A stretch of 64,000 nucleotides of DNA from Skermanella sp. TT6 (GTDB taxonomy: Bacteria; Pseudomonadota; Alphaproteobacteria; Azospirillales; Azospirillaceae). The stretch covers positions 2,515,501-2,579,500 of the forward strand of contig NZ_CP067420.1 of NCBI RefSeq assembly GCF_016653635.2. The letters run 5' to 3'. Shown here piece by piece: positions 44,302-53,107 of this stretch. Every line of letters begins with the position of its first letter. Position 1 is the first letter of the stretch. Position numbers and translations under genes: made by a program. The notes under the pieces are model-generated. The model searched no databases. It was given only the letters and a program-made list of their open reading frames with translations, and was not told where the DNA came from.

Positions 44302-45185
44302 GATTTCACGTCCATGGCGGCGCGCAGGCCGTCGCTCATCAGGTTGAAGCAGATCGAGGTGATGAAGATCATCACGCCGGGCAGGGCGCAGACCCAGGGG
44401 TTGACGTAGATCGACTGGCGCAGCGTGTTCAGCATCAGGCCCCACTCGGGTTCGGGCGGCCGGACGCCCAGCCCCAGGAAGCTGAGGCCGGAGGCCAGGA
44501 TGATCGACACGCTGATCAGGCCGGTGGCGAAGACGAAGACGGGCCCCAGCACGTTGCCCAGCACATGGACGCGGATGATGGTGAAGCTGCCGGCGCCGCT
44601 GGCGCGCGCGGCCTCCACGAAGTCCAGGTTGCGGACGCTGGTGGTCACGCTCTCGGCGACGCGGGTGATCGGCGGGATGAAGACGATGGTCAGGGACACG
44701 ATGCTGTTGACCAGACCGGCGCCCAGCGCCCCGGAGATCGCGATGGCGAGCAGGACGGAGGGGAAGGCGTAGAACACGTCCACCGTCCGCATGATCACCA
44801 TGTTGACCTTGCCGCCGACGAAACCGGCGACGATGCCCAGCAGGCTGCCGATCACCAGGGCGTTGATCACGGGGGTGATCCCCATCAGGAGCGACAGCCG
44901 CCCGCCATGGATCAGCCGGCTCAGCATGTCGCGGCCCAGTTCGTCCGTGCCGAGCGGGAAGCCCGGCGTCCCGATATCCTTCAAGCGGCGGATCACGCTG
45001 GTCTTGTAGGGATCGGCCGGCGCGATCCAGGGCGCGAAGACGGCGGACAGGATGATGGCGGCCAGGACGACGAGGCAGAGGATCGTCGTCCAGTCGCCGC
45101 TCAGCCGGCGGAAGACGGTGCTCCAGTAGCCGCGCGACGTGACCGGCACGTCGGGGACCAGTCCCGGCAGGGTGGTTTCGGCCAT
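44298..45185 (-). CDS. dppC: Dipeptide ABC transporter permease, DppC type
   Basis: A 295-residue inner-membrane permease with six helices; the N-terminal OppC domain (residues 20-70) and the EAA loop region (VEAARASGAGSFTIIRVHVLGN) that docks on the ATPases are seen, and GTDELGRDMLSRLIHGGR is typical. Works with DppB. It begins three bases after the dppB stop. Confidence 0.94.
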   Translation of the reverse strand: MAETTLPGLVPDVPVTSRGYWSTVFRRLSGDWTTILCLVVLAAIILSAVFAPWIAPADPYKTSVIRRLKDIGTPGFPLGTDELGRDMLSRLIHGGRLSLLMGITPVINALVIGSLLGIVAGFVGGKVNMVIMRTVDVFYAFPSVLLAIAISGALGAGLVNSIVSLTIVFIPPITRVAESVTTSVRNLDFVEAARASGAGSFTIIRVHVLGNVLGPVFVFATGLISVSIILASGLSFLGLGVRPPEPEWGLMLNTLRQSIYVNPWVCALPGVMIFITSICFNLMSDGLRAAMDVKS

Positions 45186-45188
45186 GGG

Positions 45189-46142
45189 TCAGGCCCTCTT
45201 GATGCGGGGGTCGACCGCCGTCTGGATCAGGTCCACGACGACGTTGAGGAAGACGAAGAAGAGCGCCAGCACCAGGATGGTGCCCTGGAGCATCGGGATG
45301 TCGCGGCGGAAGATCGCGGTGTTCAGCAGGAAGCCGGTGCCGGGCCAGGAGAACACCGTCTCGATCAGGATCGACCCGCCGAGCAGGTACCCGAGTTGCA
45401 GGCCCATGACGGCGAGGACGGTGGGAGCGACGTTGCGGACGACATGGCCCAGGACATGGCGTTCGGACAGGCCCTTCGCGCGGAGAGCCTGGACGAACTC
45501 CTGGTTCAGGACTTCCGCGACCGCGGAGCGGGTGGTCCGCATCACGATGCCGATCGGGATCACCGCCAGGGTGATCGCGGGCAGGATCAGGTGCCGCATA
45601 TGGTCCCAGTCCCAGGCCCAGTCGGTCGAGCCGCCTGGACCCATGCCGACCGCCGGCAGGGCGTTCAGCTGGACCGAGAAGATGATCACCAGCACCATGC
45701 CGAGCCAGTAGTGGGGCACGCTGATGCCGGCCACGGCGATGGCGGTCGCGGCCTTGTCCATCGCCCGTCCCTGGTTGTAGCCGGCGACGAAGCCCAGCAC
45801 GGCGCCCAGGGTGAAACCGACGAGTGCCGCGCAGAGCGAGAGCAGGATCGTGTTGCCGACGGCGGACATGACCTCCGCCGCGACCGGCTGGCCGGAGGCG
45901 ACGGAGTTGCCCAGGTCTCCGGTGACGGCGCGGCCGAGCCACAGCGCGAACTGGACCGGCAGCGGCTTGTCGTAGCCATAGTCGGCGCGCAGCCGTTCGA
46001 CCACTTCCGGCGGGGCGTCGGCGGGGGCAATGGCGCTGATCGGGTCGCCGGGAGCGAGATGGACCAGCAGGAAGATCATCAGCGACACGCCGAGCGCGAT
46101 CGGCACGGAATAGAGCAGCCGTCGTATCAGGTAGGAGATCAT
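45189..46142 (-). CDS. dppB: Dipeptide ABC transporter permease, DppB type
   Basis: A 317-residue permease with six helices: MISYLIRRLLYSVPIALGVS start, HLAPGDP motif, and the EAA loop with QALRAKGLSERHVLGHVVRN. It pairs with DppC to form the channel. It lies 46 bases after dppA. Confidence 0.94.
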   Translation of the reverse strand: MISYLIRRLLYSVPIALGVSLMIFLLVHLAPGDPISAIAPADAPPEVVERLRADYGYDKPLPVQFALWLGRAVTGDLGNSVASGQPVAAEVMSAVGNTILLSLCAALVGFTLGAVLGFVAGYNQGRAMDKAATAIAVAGISVPHYWLGMVLVIIFSVQLNALPAVGMGPGGSTDWAWDWDHMRHLILPAITLAVIPIGIVMRTTRSAVAEVLNQEFVQALRAKGLSERHVLGHVVRNVAPTVLAVMGLQLGYLLGGSILIETVFSWPGTGFLLNTAIFRRDIPMLQGTILVLALFFVFLNVVVDLIQTAVDPRIKRA

Positions 46143-46188
46143 GGCGCGGCCTTCCTGAGTCGGGGCGGCAGGGCGCCGCCCCGGCCCG

Positions 46189-47790
46189 TCACTCGACGGT
46201 GATGGAGGAGAAGTTCTGGTACCAGTTCTGCGCCTGGACGAAGCCCTTCACCTTGGGCGACATGGCGCGCGGCGCGACGTCGTGGGTGACGTAGAGGAAC
46301 AGGGCGTCGTCGACGAACTTCTCGTGGACCTGTTGCAGCGCCCTGGCCTGTTCGGCCGGGTCGAAGGCGGTCTTGGCCTTCAGGAACAGGGCGTCCATCT
46401 CCGGATCGTTGTACCAGCCCCAGTTGGTCCCGTTCGGCGCGGTCAGCCGGCTGTCCAGGTGCCGGATGAAGCCGGTGAACGGGTCCTGGATGAAGTAGCT
46501 GAAATTGATGGAGTGGGCGCCCTTGACCTGGTCGGACTTGGCGCCGGCGCGCCACAGGTTCACCATGGTGTTCCACTCCACCACCTCGAACTCGACATTG
46601 ATGCCGACTTCGCCCAGCGTCTGCTGGATGTATTCGTTCATGGGGAGCGGCTGCATCTGGCCCGACCCGCTGGCCGAGATCAGCGCCTTGACGGTGACCG
46701 GCTTGTCCGGCCCGTAGCCGGCTTCGGCCAGCAGCTCCTTGGCCTTTTCCGGATCGTAGGTGATGTCGAACTCGGGCTTGCCGAACCACTGGCTGCCGGG
46801 CAGCACGTGGCCCTTGGCCGGAACCATCATGCCGCCCAGCAATTCGCCGAGTCCCTCGCGGTCCACCGCCAGGTTGGCGGCCTTGCGGATGCGGATGTCG
46901 TTCCAGGGCGAGCCTTCGACCCGGCTCAGGTGCCAGGTCCAGTTATGCGGATAGCCGTTGGAGGTGATCTGGAACCCGGCCGACTTCAGGCTGGGGATCG
47001 CGTCGGGGGCGGGGGCCTCGATCCAGTCCACCTGGCCGGAGCGGAGCGCCGAGGTGCGGGTCGCGGCCTCGGGGATCGGGACCAGGATCAACTTGTCCAG
47101 CTTGGGAACGCGGGTCTTGTCCCAGTAGTCCTTGAACGGCAGCATCTCGGCGCGCTCGCGCGGCGTCCAGGAGACGAGCTGCCAGGGGCCGGTGCCGGAC
47201 GGCTTCTCGCCGAACTTGACCCAGTCCTTGCCGACCGCTTCCCAGTGGGTCGGGCTGGAGATCAGGATCCAGGCGAGCTGGTAGGGCAGGAAGGCATCCG
47301 GCTCCTTGGTGGTGATCTCGAGGATGTGGTCGTCGACCGCCCGGTACGAGGCGACCGCCGGGATCCGGCTGCGGCCCTGGGCGGCCTGCTTGGGATCGTA
47401 CTGCGGCGACTTGTCGTCGAGCAGCTTGTCCAGGTTCCAGACCACGGCCTGCGCCGTGAAGTCGGAGCCGTCGTGGAACTTGACGCCCTCGCGCAGCTTG
47501 AAGGTCCATCTGGTCTTGTCGCTGGCGTCCACCGCCCATTCGGTCGCGAGGCCGGGGACCAGCTCGGACGGCTTGTCGGCCGAGGTCAGGTCCCAGTTCA
47601 CCAGCGCGTCATAGACGGTGTAGCCCATGAACCGCTGCCCCTCGCCGCCCTGGTCGGTCTGGCCGGTCGTCAGCGGGATGTCCGCCAGCGTCATTCCGAT
47701 CCGCAGGGTTCCCTGGGCATTGGCGTATCCCGGCGCCATCAGCGCCGTCGCGACCGCCGCCGCGGCCATCAGTCTCTTCATCGTGCTCAT
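46189..47790 (-). CDS. dppA: Dipeptide/oligopeptide-type periplasmic binding protein
   Basis: A 533-residue SBP family 5 protein with a Sec signal peptide (KRLMAAAAVATALMAPGYANAQ). Family landmarks are YTVYDALVNWD, WTFKLREGVKFHDGSDFTAQ, and VDREGLGELLGG. Ligands of this family include di- and oligopeptides, nickel, glutathione and opines. ATG 47790 is chosen with GGAGG about ten bases upstream; ATG 47781 is possible. First gene of dppABCFD-racemase and divergent from the acyl-CoA dehydrogenase gene. Confidence 0.93.
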   Translation of the reverse strand: MSTMKRLMAAAAVATALMAPGYANAQGTLRIGMTLADIPLTTGQTDQGGEGQRFMGYTVYDALVNWDLTSADKPSELVPGLATEWAVDASDKTRWTFKLREGVKFHDGSDFTAQAVVWNLDKLLDDKSPQYDPKQAAQGRSRIPAVASYRAVDDHILEITTKEPDAFLPYQLAWILISSPTHWEAVGKDWVKFGEKPSGTGPWQLVSWTPRERAEMLPFKDYWDKTRVPKLDKLILVPIPEAATRTSALRSGQVDWIEAPAPDAIPSLKSAGFQITSNGYPHNWTWHLSRVEGSPWNDIRIRKAANLAVDREGLGELLGGMMVPAKGHVLPGSQWFGKPEFDITYDPEKAKELLAEAGYGPDKPVTVKALISASGSGQMQPLPMNEYIQQTLGEVGINVEFEVVEWNTMVNLWRAGAKSDQVKGAHSINFSYFIQDPFTGFIRHLDSRLTAPNGTNWGWYNDPEMDALFLKAKTAFDPAEQARALQQVHEKFVDDALFLYVTHDVAPRAMSPKVKGFVQAQNWYQNFSSITVE

Positions 47791-47922
47791 GCGCAAAAGT
47801 GCCTCCGCCCTGCTTCAGGTCCGATTTGTCGCAGGGCTTGTTCAAGATCGGTGCCAGGGAGGCGGCGCGCGGCGATTGGTCCGACTGACTGTTCGCAACG
47901 CTGCGTTTCATGCTTAAAAATA

Positions 47923-47956
47923 CGGCAGTATGCCGGTAATGCTCAAATCACCGGCA
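47923..47956. promoter_or_regulatory. Nested inverted repeats in the divergent dppA / acyl-CoA dehydrogenase region
   Basis: TGCCGGT (47931-47937) and ACCGGCA (47950-47956) are separated by 12 bases, and CGGCA-GTA-TGCCG (47923-47935) overlaps the left arm, giving three related half-sites. The position between two divergent starts suits an operator for a dimeric repressor or activator. No regulator gene is adjacent. Confidence 0.5.
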
Positions 47957-48021
47957 GCACATTCCGCTGGCCGATGTTATCCAGGGAAGACTTGTCGAAG
48001 ACTCCAAAGGAACGAGCACCG

Positions 48022-49191
48022 ATGCCGATCGAGATACCGAGCCGTGACGACCATTCCGACCTGAGGGACGCCGTGCGAGCCCTGTGCGCCGACTTCGATG
48101 GCGCCTACTGGCGCCGCGTGGACGAGGAGCGGGGCTATCCGGAGGAGTTCGTCACCGCCCTGACCCGGGCCGGCTGGCTGGCGGCGCTGATCCCCGAGGA
48201 GTACGGCGGTTCGGGCCTCGGGTTGACGGAAGCGTCCATCGTCATGGAGGAGATCAACCGGTCCGGCGGCAATTCCGGCGCCTGCCACGGGCAGATGTAC
48301 AACATGTCCACGCTGCTGCGGGCCGGCAGCGAGGAACAGAGGCGCAAATACCTGCCGGGCATCGCCTCGGGGGAGCTTCGCCTGCAATCCATGGCCGTCA
48401 CGGAGCCGACGACGGGATCGGACACGACGAAGCTCAAGACGACGGCGGTCCGAAAGGGCGACCGCTACGTCGTCAACGGGCAGAAGGTTTGGACGTCGAG
48501 GCTCCAGCATTCGGACCTGATGATCCTGCTGGCCCGGACGACGCCGCTGGACCAGGTGGCGAAGAAGTCGGAAGGGCTGTCGGTCTTCATCGTTGACCTG
48601 GAATCGGCTGTCGGCAACGGAATGACCGTGCATCCCATCCGCAACATGGTGAACCACGAGACCAACTCGGTCTTCTTCGACGACCTGGAAGTTCCGGTCG
48701 AGAACCGCATCGGCGAGGAGGGCCGGGGCTTCCGTTACATCCTGGAGGGCTTGAACGCCGAGCGCGCGCTGATCGCGGCGGAGTGCATCGGCGACGGCCG
48801 CTGGTTCGTCGAGAAGGCCTCCGCCTATGCGGGAGAGCGGGTGGTGTTCGACCAGCCGATCGGGCGGAACCAGGGCATCCAGTTCCCGATCGCCCGCGCC
48901 CACGTGGACGTGGAGGCGGCCAGCCTGATGCGCTTCACGGCCTGCCGCCTGCACGACGCCGGCCAGCCCTGCGGCGCGGAGGCGAACATGGCCAAGCTGC
49001 TGGCGGCCGACGCCTCCTGGGCGGCGGCCAACGCCTGCCTCCAGACCTTCGGCGGGTTCGGCTTCGCGGCGGAATACGACGTGGAGCGCAAGTTCCGCGA
49101 GACGCGCCTGTACCAGGTGGCGCCGATCTCGACCAACCTGATCCTGGCCTATGTCGGCGAGCACGTGCTGGGCATGCCGCGGTCCTATTGA
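48022..49191 (+). CDS. Acyl-CoA dehydrogenase family protein
   Basis: A 389-residue flavoenzyme with the three acyl-CoA dehydrogenase domains: helical N-terminus (GWLAALIPEEYGGSGLGLTEA), beta domain (SMAVTEPTTGSDTTKLKTTA, GQKVWTSRLQHSDL) and helical C-terminus (GFGFAAEYDVERKFRETRLY). The common catalytic Glu of the YEGT motif is missing: the sequence reads LYQVAPISTNLIL. A Glu precedes Arg in EGLNAERALIAAE, where isovaleryl-CoA dehydrogenase places its base. A branched-chain or unusual acyl-CoA substrate is therefore likely. AAAGGA lies upstream of the ATG. Confidence 0.9.
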   Translation: MPIEIPSRDDHSDLRDAVRALCADFDGAYWRRVDEERGYPEEFVTALTRAGWLAALIPEEYGGSGLGLTEASIVMEEINRSGGNSGACHGQMYNMSTLLRAGSEEQRRKYLPGIASGELRLQSMAVTEPTTGSDTTKLKTTAVRKGDRYVVNGQKVWTSRLQHSDLMILLARTTPLDQVAKKSEGLSVFIVDLESAVGNGMTVHPIRNMVNHETNSVFFDDLEVPVENRIGEEGRGFRYILEGLNAERALIAAECIGDGRWFVEKASAYAGERVVFDQPIGRNQGIQFPIARAHVDVEAASLMRFTACRLHDAGQPCGAEANMAKLLAADASWAAANACLQTFGGFGFAAEYDVERKFRETRLYQVAPISTNLILAYVGEHVLGMPRSY

Positions 49192-49271
49192 ACGGAATGC
49201 AGGCGCGGCACGGCTGGCCGGGACCCGGGCGCGCAGCCTGTCCTTCAGGCCCGCGCCCGGACAGCTTCGCT

Positions 49272-50030
49272 TCAGACGATGTCGAGTACGGCCTTGCCCA
49301 CCCCGGGAAACTCGGCGGTCAGGCGGCAGGGTGCCTTCACGAAAATGGTCCCGCAGGTCGAGCCGGAGGTCACCCGGTCTCCGGCCTTGATGCCGCCCTG
49401 GCCGCGGGAACCGACATTGGCGAGCCACAGCAGCATGCGCCGGGGATCTCCCGCCGAGTTGCCGCCGATCGTCTCGAACTCCCGCCGGTCGTCGACCCAC
49501 AGCGTGACCGGTTCGTTGACCGGCTCGATGCCGCGCCAGTCGGTCTTGCCGGTGCCGACGACGAGGACGCCGTGACTGGTCTGGTCCGCGATCTGGCTGA
49601 ACTGGTCCACCGACTTCCACACCTTGTAGCGCGTGTCGGCGATCTCGATCGCCGCATGGACCGAGCCGACGGCCGCCAGCACTTCCTCGAGATCGTAGGG
49701 CCTGTCCCGGAGGGGCAGGGGAGAGGCGAAGCGGTAGACCAGCTCGGCCTCGGCGCCGATCACGTTGAAGCTCGTGGCCGGGAGCCGGGCCGGGCTCTCA
49801 TGGATGGTGTCGGACGCGAGGGCTCCGCGGATCGGCTCGGCGGTGGGGGATGGAGCCCCGACCTTCCAACCGGCCGCCCCGCCCTTGCGGCGGACCAGCA
49901 GATCCTGGATCGCATAGGCCTCATCAAGGGAGCCGGGCCGGGCCGATTCCGGAAGTTCCGTCAGCCACGCGCCGGTGCGCCGGGCGTCGAGCAGCAGGTC
50001 GGCGGCTGCGGACAGGTCTGTTTCGGTCAC
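49272..50030 (-). CDS. 2-keto-4-pentenoate hydratase / fumarylacetoacetate hydrolase superfamily protein
   Basis: A 252-residue protein of the MhpD/HpaH-like hydratase group. GWKVGAPSPTAEPIRG, the metal-site acids in IGAEAELVYRFA and VHAAIEIADTRY, and NVGSRGQGGIKAGDRVTSGSTCG are family landmarks. Members hydrate 2-hydroxypenta-2,4-dienoates in aromatic breakdown or decarboxylate oxalocrotonate. Its stop-to-start spacing of 21 bases with the sugar kinase upstream suggests co-transcription; together they hint at a 2-keto-3-deoxy sugar acid route. Confidence 0.85.
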   Translation of the reverse strand: MTETDLSAAADLLLDARRTGAWLTELPESARPGSLDEAYAIQDLLVRRKGGAAGWKVGAPSPTAEPIRGALASDTIHESPARLPATSFNVIGAEAELVYRFASPLPLRDRPYDLEEVLAAVGSVHAAIEIADTRYKVWKSVDQFSQIADQTSHGVLVVGTGKTDWRGIEPVNEPVTLWVDDRREFETIGGNSAGDPRRMLLWLANVGSRGQGGIKAGDRVTSGSTCGTIFVKAPCRLTAEFPGVGKAVLDIV

Positions 50031-50051
50031 GCTTGTCAGTCCTTCGGTTTT

Positions 50052-50969
50052 TCAGGCTTCGAACACGGTCGCGGGCATCGCCGCCCGCGGGATGATGGCG
50101 CCGCGGTGCTGGACGACCACGCCGGCCAGCCTGTGGCCGGCCCGCGCCGCCGCCTCCGGATCGGCGCCCTTCAGCCGGGCCGCCAGGTAGGCGGCGGCGA
50201 AGCTGTCGCCGGCCGCGGTGGTGTCCAGGACGTTCTCCACCGGCGCCGCATCGACCACGGTGTCGGTGCCGTCCTTCATCACCCGGCAGGAGGGGTGGGC
50301 CAGCTTGAGGGCCAGTTCCGCAGGCCGGCCGCCCTGCATCAGGGTCTCCTCGCCGCGGCCGCCGTACAGCAGGTCGAGATCCTCGGTGGACGCCAGCACG
50401 ATGTCCGAACGGTCCAGGGTCTGGCGATAGGCCCGGCGCGCCACCTCGGGCTCGGGCCAGCCGCGCGGCCGGAAATTGGTGTCGAAGGCCAGCTGGGCGC
50501 CGCCGGCGCGGGCACGGTCGATCGCCTCGAACAGGCGCTGGCGACCAACCTCGCCATAGAGCGACAGGGTAATGCCGGAGAGGTAGAGAAGCCCATAGTC
50601 GCGAGCCAGCGCCTCGACCAGATCCGGGGTGCCCGGCTGGTCGAACAGGTCGCGCGCCGCCGCACGGTCGCGCCAGTACTGGAAGCGGCGCTCGCCCTTC
50701 GGGTCGGTCTGGATGACGTAGAGCCCCGGGAGACGGCCTGCCATGCGGACCACGCGGCCGGTTCCGATCCCTTCCCCGGTCCAGGCCGTGACCATCTCCT
50801 CGCTCCACCCGTCATCGCCCAGCGCGGTGACGTAATCGACCTCGACGCCGAGACGGGCCATGTAGAGGGCGGTGTTAAGGGTGTCGCCACCGAAGCTGCG
50901 CGACAGGGTTCCGTCGGCACGCTCCGACAACTCGATCATGCACTCGCCGATGCAGGCGACCCGAACCAT
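50052..50969 (-). CDS. PfkB family sugar kinase, 2-keto-3-deoxygluconate kinase-like
   Basis: A 305-residue ribokinase-fold enzyme. RVACIGECMIELSE is the typical KdgK opening, GGDTLNTALYMARLG binds sugar, FRPRGW is KdgK-like, and DTTAAGDSFAAAYLA carries the catalytic Asp and anion hole. It would phosphorylate a keto-deoxy sugar acid with ATP. The downstream hydratase-family gene fits sugar-acid catabolism. ATG 50969 has GGAGAAAAG upstream. Confidence 0.85.
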   Translation of the reverse strand: MVRVACIGECMIELSERADGTLSRSFGGDTLNTALYMARLGVEVDYVTALGDDGWSEEMVTAWTGEGIGTGRVVRMAGRLPGLYVIQTDPKGERRFQYWRDRAAARDLFDQPGTPDLVEALARDYGLLYLSGITLSLYGEVGRQRLFEAIDRARAGGAQLAFDTNFRPRGWPEPEVARRAYRQTLDRSDIVLASTEDLDLLYGGRGEETLMQGGRPAELALKLAHPSCRVMKDGTDTVVDAAPVENVLDTTAAGDSFAAAYLAARLKGADPEAAARAGHRLAGVVVQHRGAIIPRAAMPATVFEA

Positions 50970-51072
50970 GCTTTTCTCCGTCCATGCCAGTGGCGCCCGC
51001 ACCCGGGGCCTTGCCCAGCAATACCCGCCCGGACGGTGTTTGGTAAAGAAAGCTTCAGAATTTCCGGGGAGA

Positions 51073-52107
51073 TCAGGGACGCGAAAAGCGGAGCAGGCCG
51101 TCCCTGTCCGTCCGCCGGATCAGCCGCCCCCGGGCGGCGAGATGGTTGAGATGTGCCAGCGCCTCGCCGACGGCGAACACCAGCTGGTGCGGATCGAGCG
51201 GGCGGTTGAACATCACGCGGGTCACCTGGGCGACGGTGCTCGGCTCCGCGCAGGCATTCACCACCTCCTCCAGCCGCTCGCGATGATGGGCGGCCAGGGC
51301 GTCCAGCCGCGCGTGCAGGCCGGTGAAGGGCGTATCGTGGGACGGCAGGACCAGGAGGTCGTCCGGCAGGCTTCGCAGCCGGTCCAGGGTACGCAGGAAG
51401 TCGTCCAGCGGATCGGCGTCCGGCTCGGATGCCCAGACGCTGATGTTGGGACTGATCCGTGGCAACACCTGGTCGCCCGCGATGAAGATGCCGCGGTCGG
51501 GGCAGTGCAGGCAGACATGTTCCGGCGTATGGCCGCCGCCCGTGATCACATGCCAGTCGGTCCCGCCGATCGGCAGGCGGTCGCCCGCTTTCAGGCGGCG
51601 CAGCCGGGCGGGCAGGGGCGTGACGCCCTTCGCATAGGAATTGCCGCGCTCCGCCATGACGGCGAGAGCCGCTTCGTCCAGTCCTGCGCGGCGGTAGAAG
51701 GCAAGGCTGGTGCGGACCATGGCTTCAGGGCTTTCCAGGCTGAGCATCCGGCCGAACAGCCACTCCGTCAGGCTGGCGCAAAACTCGGCCTGCCATCGGT
51801 CGACCAGCCATCCCGCCAGGCCGACATGGTCCGGATGGAAGTGGGTCGCGACGATGCGGACCACCGGCTTTCCAGCGAGCGACTCCCTGAAGATCCGCTC
51901 CCAGCAGTCCTTGGTTCGATTGCTGCCGATGCCGGTGTCGACGATCGTCCAGCCGTCCTCGGCTTCCAGAAGCCAGATGTTGATATGGTTGAGCGCGAAC
52001 GGAAGGGGCATCCGAACCCAAAGGATGCCGGGAGCCACCCGTCGCACGGTCCCTGGTTCGGGAAAGCCGTCCATGGCCTCGATCGGGACGCTTCGGGCTT
52101 CTTGCAT
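51073..52107 (-). CDS. Metallo-beta-lactamase-fold hydrolase with winged C-terminal domain
   Basis: A 344-residue cytoplasmic MBL-fold protein: LNHINIWLLEAEDGWTIVDTG, zinc motif ATHFHPDHVGLAGWL, GGGHTPEHVCLHC and IFIAGDQVLPRISPN. This is the group with a C-terminal LACTB2/winged-helix-like tail (QLVFAVGEALAHLNHLAARG). Relatives are called glyoxalase II-like or possible thioesterases; real substrate unknown. No signal peptide, unlike the MBL protein at 33961. Confidence 0.88.
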   Translation of the reverse strand: MQEARSVPIEAMDGFPEPGTVRRVAPGILWVRMPLPFALNHINIWLLEAEDGWTIVDTGIGSNRTKDCWERIFRESLAGKPVVRIVATHFHPDHVGLAGWLVDRWQAEFCASLTEWLFGRMLSLESPEAMVRTSLAFYRRAGLDEAALAVMAERGNSYAKGVTPLPARLRRLKAGDRLPIGGTDWHVITGGGHTPEHVCLHCPDRGIFIAGDQVLPRISPNISVWASEPDADPLDDFLRTLDRLRSLPDDLLVLPSHDTPFTGLHARLDALAAHHRERLEEVVNACAEPSTVAQVTRVMFNRPLDPHQLVFAVGEALAHLNHLAARGRLIRRTDRDGLLRFSRP

Positions 52108-52317
52108 CTGCGTGGGCTCGGTTCGTTGAAGTCGGGCGTCCGGCCGGCATCACCCATCCGGTTATACAGGGCCGCCGGTCGGACGCGTCAAGGATTATGC
52201 AGGAAGGGCGGACTTTCAGGTCATCCAACGATTGCCGCCGCCCCGGTGGAAACTGTCACACTCCGCCGCCAGACTGGGCGCACGGATACCCCCGGTCGAG
52301 ACATGTCAGGAACGGTC

Positions 52318-52497
52318 ATGCGGGAAAGCTATATCATAGAGTTGGAGGACGATGCGGTCGGCGTCGTCGTGCCTTTTGGCAGCCGCGTCACCTTCCATGC
52401 GTCGGATGCCCGAATGGCCGAACTGGAAGGCCGCGTCTTCGAGGATGCCGGCGAGGCCGTCAGGGCAGCCCGGTCGCAGCTGCGCAAGGCGGCGTGA
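52318..52497 (+). CDS. Small unknown protein, paralogue of the gene at 32702
   Basis: A 59-residue protein (ATG 52318 with AGGA upstream; ATG 52303 would add five residues). YIIELEDDAVGVVVPFGSRV, then TFHASDARMAELEGRVF, then an Ala/Arg helix ending SQLRKAA. It aligns over its whole length with the 32702 product; conserved are IIE, AVGVVV, F-x-ASDA, LEGR, F and AR. No domain or localisation signal seen. The intervening chromosome is unrelated, so this is a dispersed pair, not a tandem one. Confidence 0.75.
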   Translation: MRESYIIELEDDAVGVVVPFGSRVTFHASDARMAELEGRVFEDAGEAVRAARSQLRKAA

Positions 52498-52570
52498 GGA
52501 AACGGGATCACGGCATTGGCCGATACCCCGAGGGGCGTCGGCTCCCGGGCGAAGGTCCGAGGGGTGCGGG

Positions 52571-53053
52571 TCAGGCGAAGCGGCGCATCCTTTCGAGCTG
52601 GCTGACCGCTTCGGTGGGGGTCTGGCCGCCCGCGACGACCGCGAAGAAGCTCGGAAGGTGGCGATCGACAAGGGCGATATGACGCTCCACCAGCAGACGG
52701 AGGCTGCTGGGAACGGCATCGGCCGGGATGCGATGCAGGCCCCGGCAATGGACACGCCCGGAAGCGTCCGGCCCCTCGAAGCGCCCGTCGTCGGCCAGAG
52801 CGTTCAGGCACGCGACCAATTCCCCGACCGCGGCGCGCTGGCGCCGGCTGACGGTCAGGGGCAGCGTGGAAACGATGTCCAGGACATCGTCCGCCCGTTC
52901 CGGGCATGGCTCGTCGACAGTCATGACGACCGCCCAGTTACCGTTGCGGCCCATGGCGTGGAAACGCAGCGCCTGCGGGTCCTCACCCCGGCGCGGAGAC
53001 CCCGCGTGGCGCTTTCCCAAATCCTTGCGCAGATGTTCGAGAACCCGTTGCAT
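52571..53053 (-). CDS. YbjN-domain-like protein
   Basis: A 160-residue protein resembling YbjN, a family of small alpha/beta proteins related to type III secretion chaperones. Supporting segments are WAVVMTVDE, VSTLPLTVSRRQRAAVGELVACLN and the closing VERHIALVDRHLPSFFAVVAGGQTPTEAV. I prefer ATG 53053 (strong GGGGGG nine bases upstream); an in-frame extension to 53149 exists. The assignment is by pattern only. It lies next to the pseudo-receiver regulator gene, same strand. Confidence 0.55.
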   Translation of the reverse strand: MQRVLEHLRKDLGKRHAGSPRRGEDPQALRFHAMGRNGNWAVVMTVDEPCPERADDVLDIVSTLPLTVSRRQRAAVGELVACLNALADDGRFEGPDASGRVHCRGLHRIPADAVPSSLRLLVERHIALVDRHLPSFFAVVAGGQTPTEAVSQLERMRRFA

Positions 53054-53107
53054 GCCGGCGTACCCCCCTTCCCTGGAGCAGCGTTCGAAGCGTTCCGCCT
53101 TGTGAAG

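Noticed and set aside
46282-48021. In-frame upstream extension of the acyl-CoA dehydrogenase
   Set aside because: It runs antisense through dppA; the conserved enzyme start and an AAAGGA site place the start at 48022.
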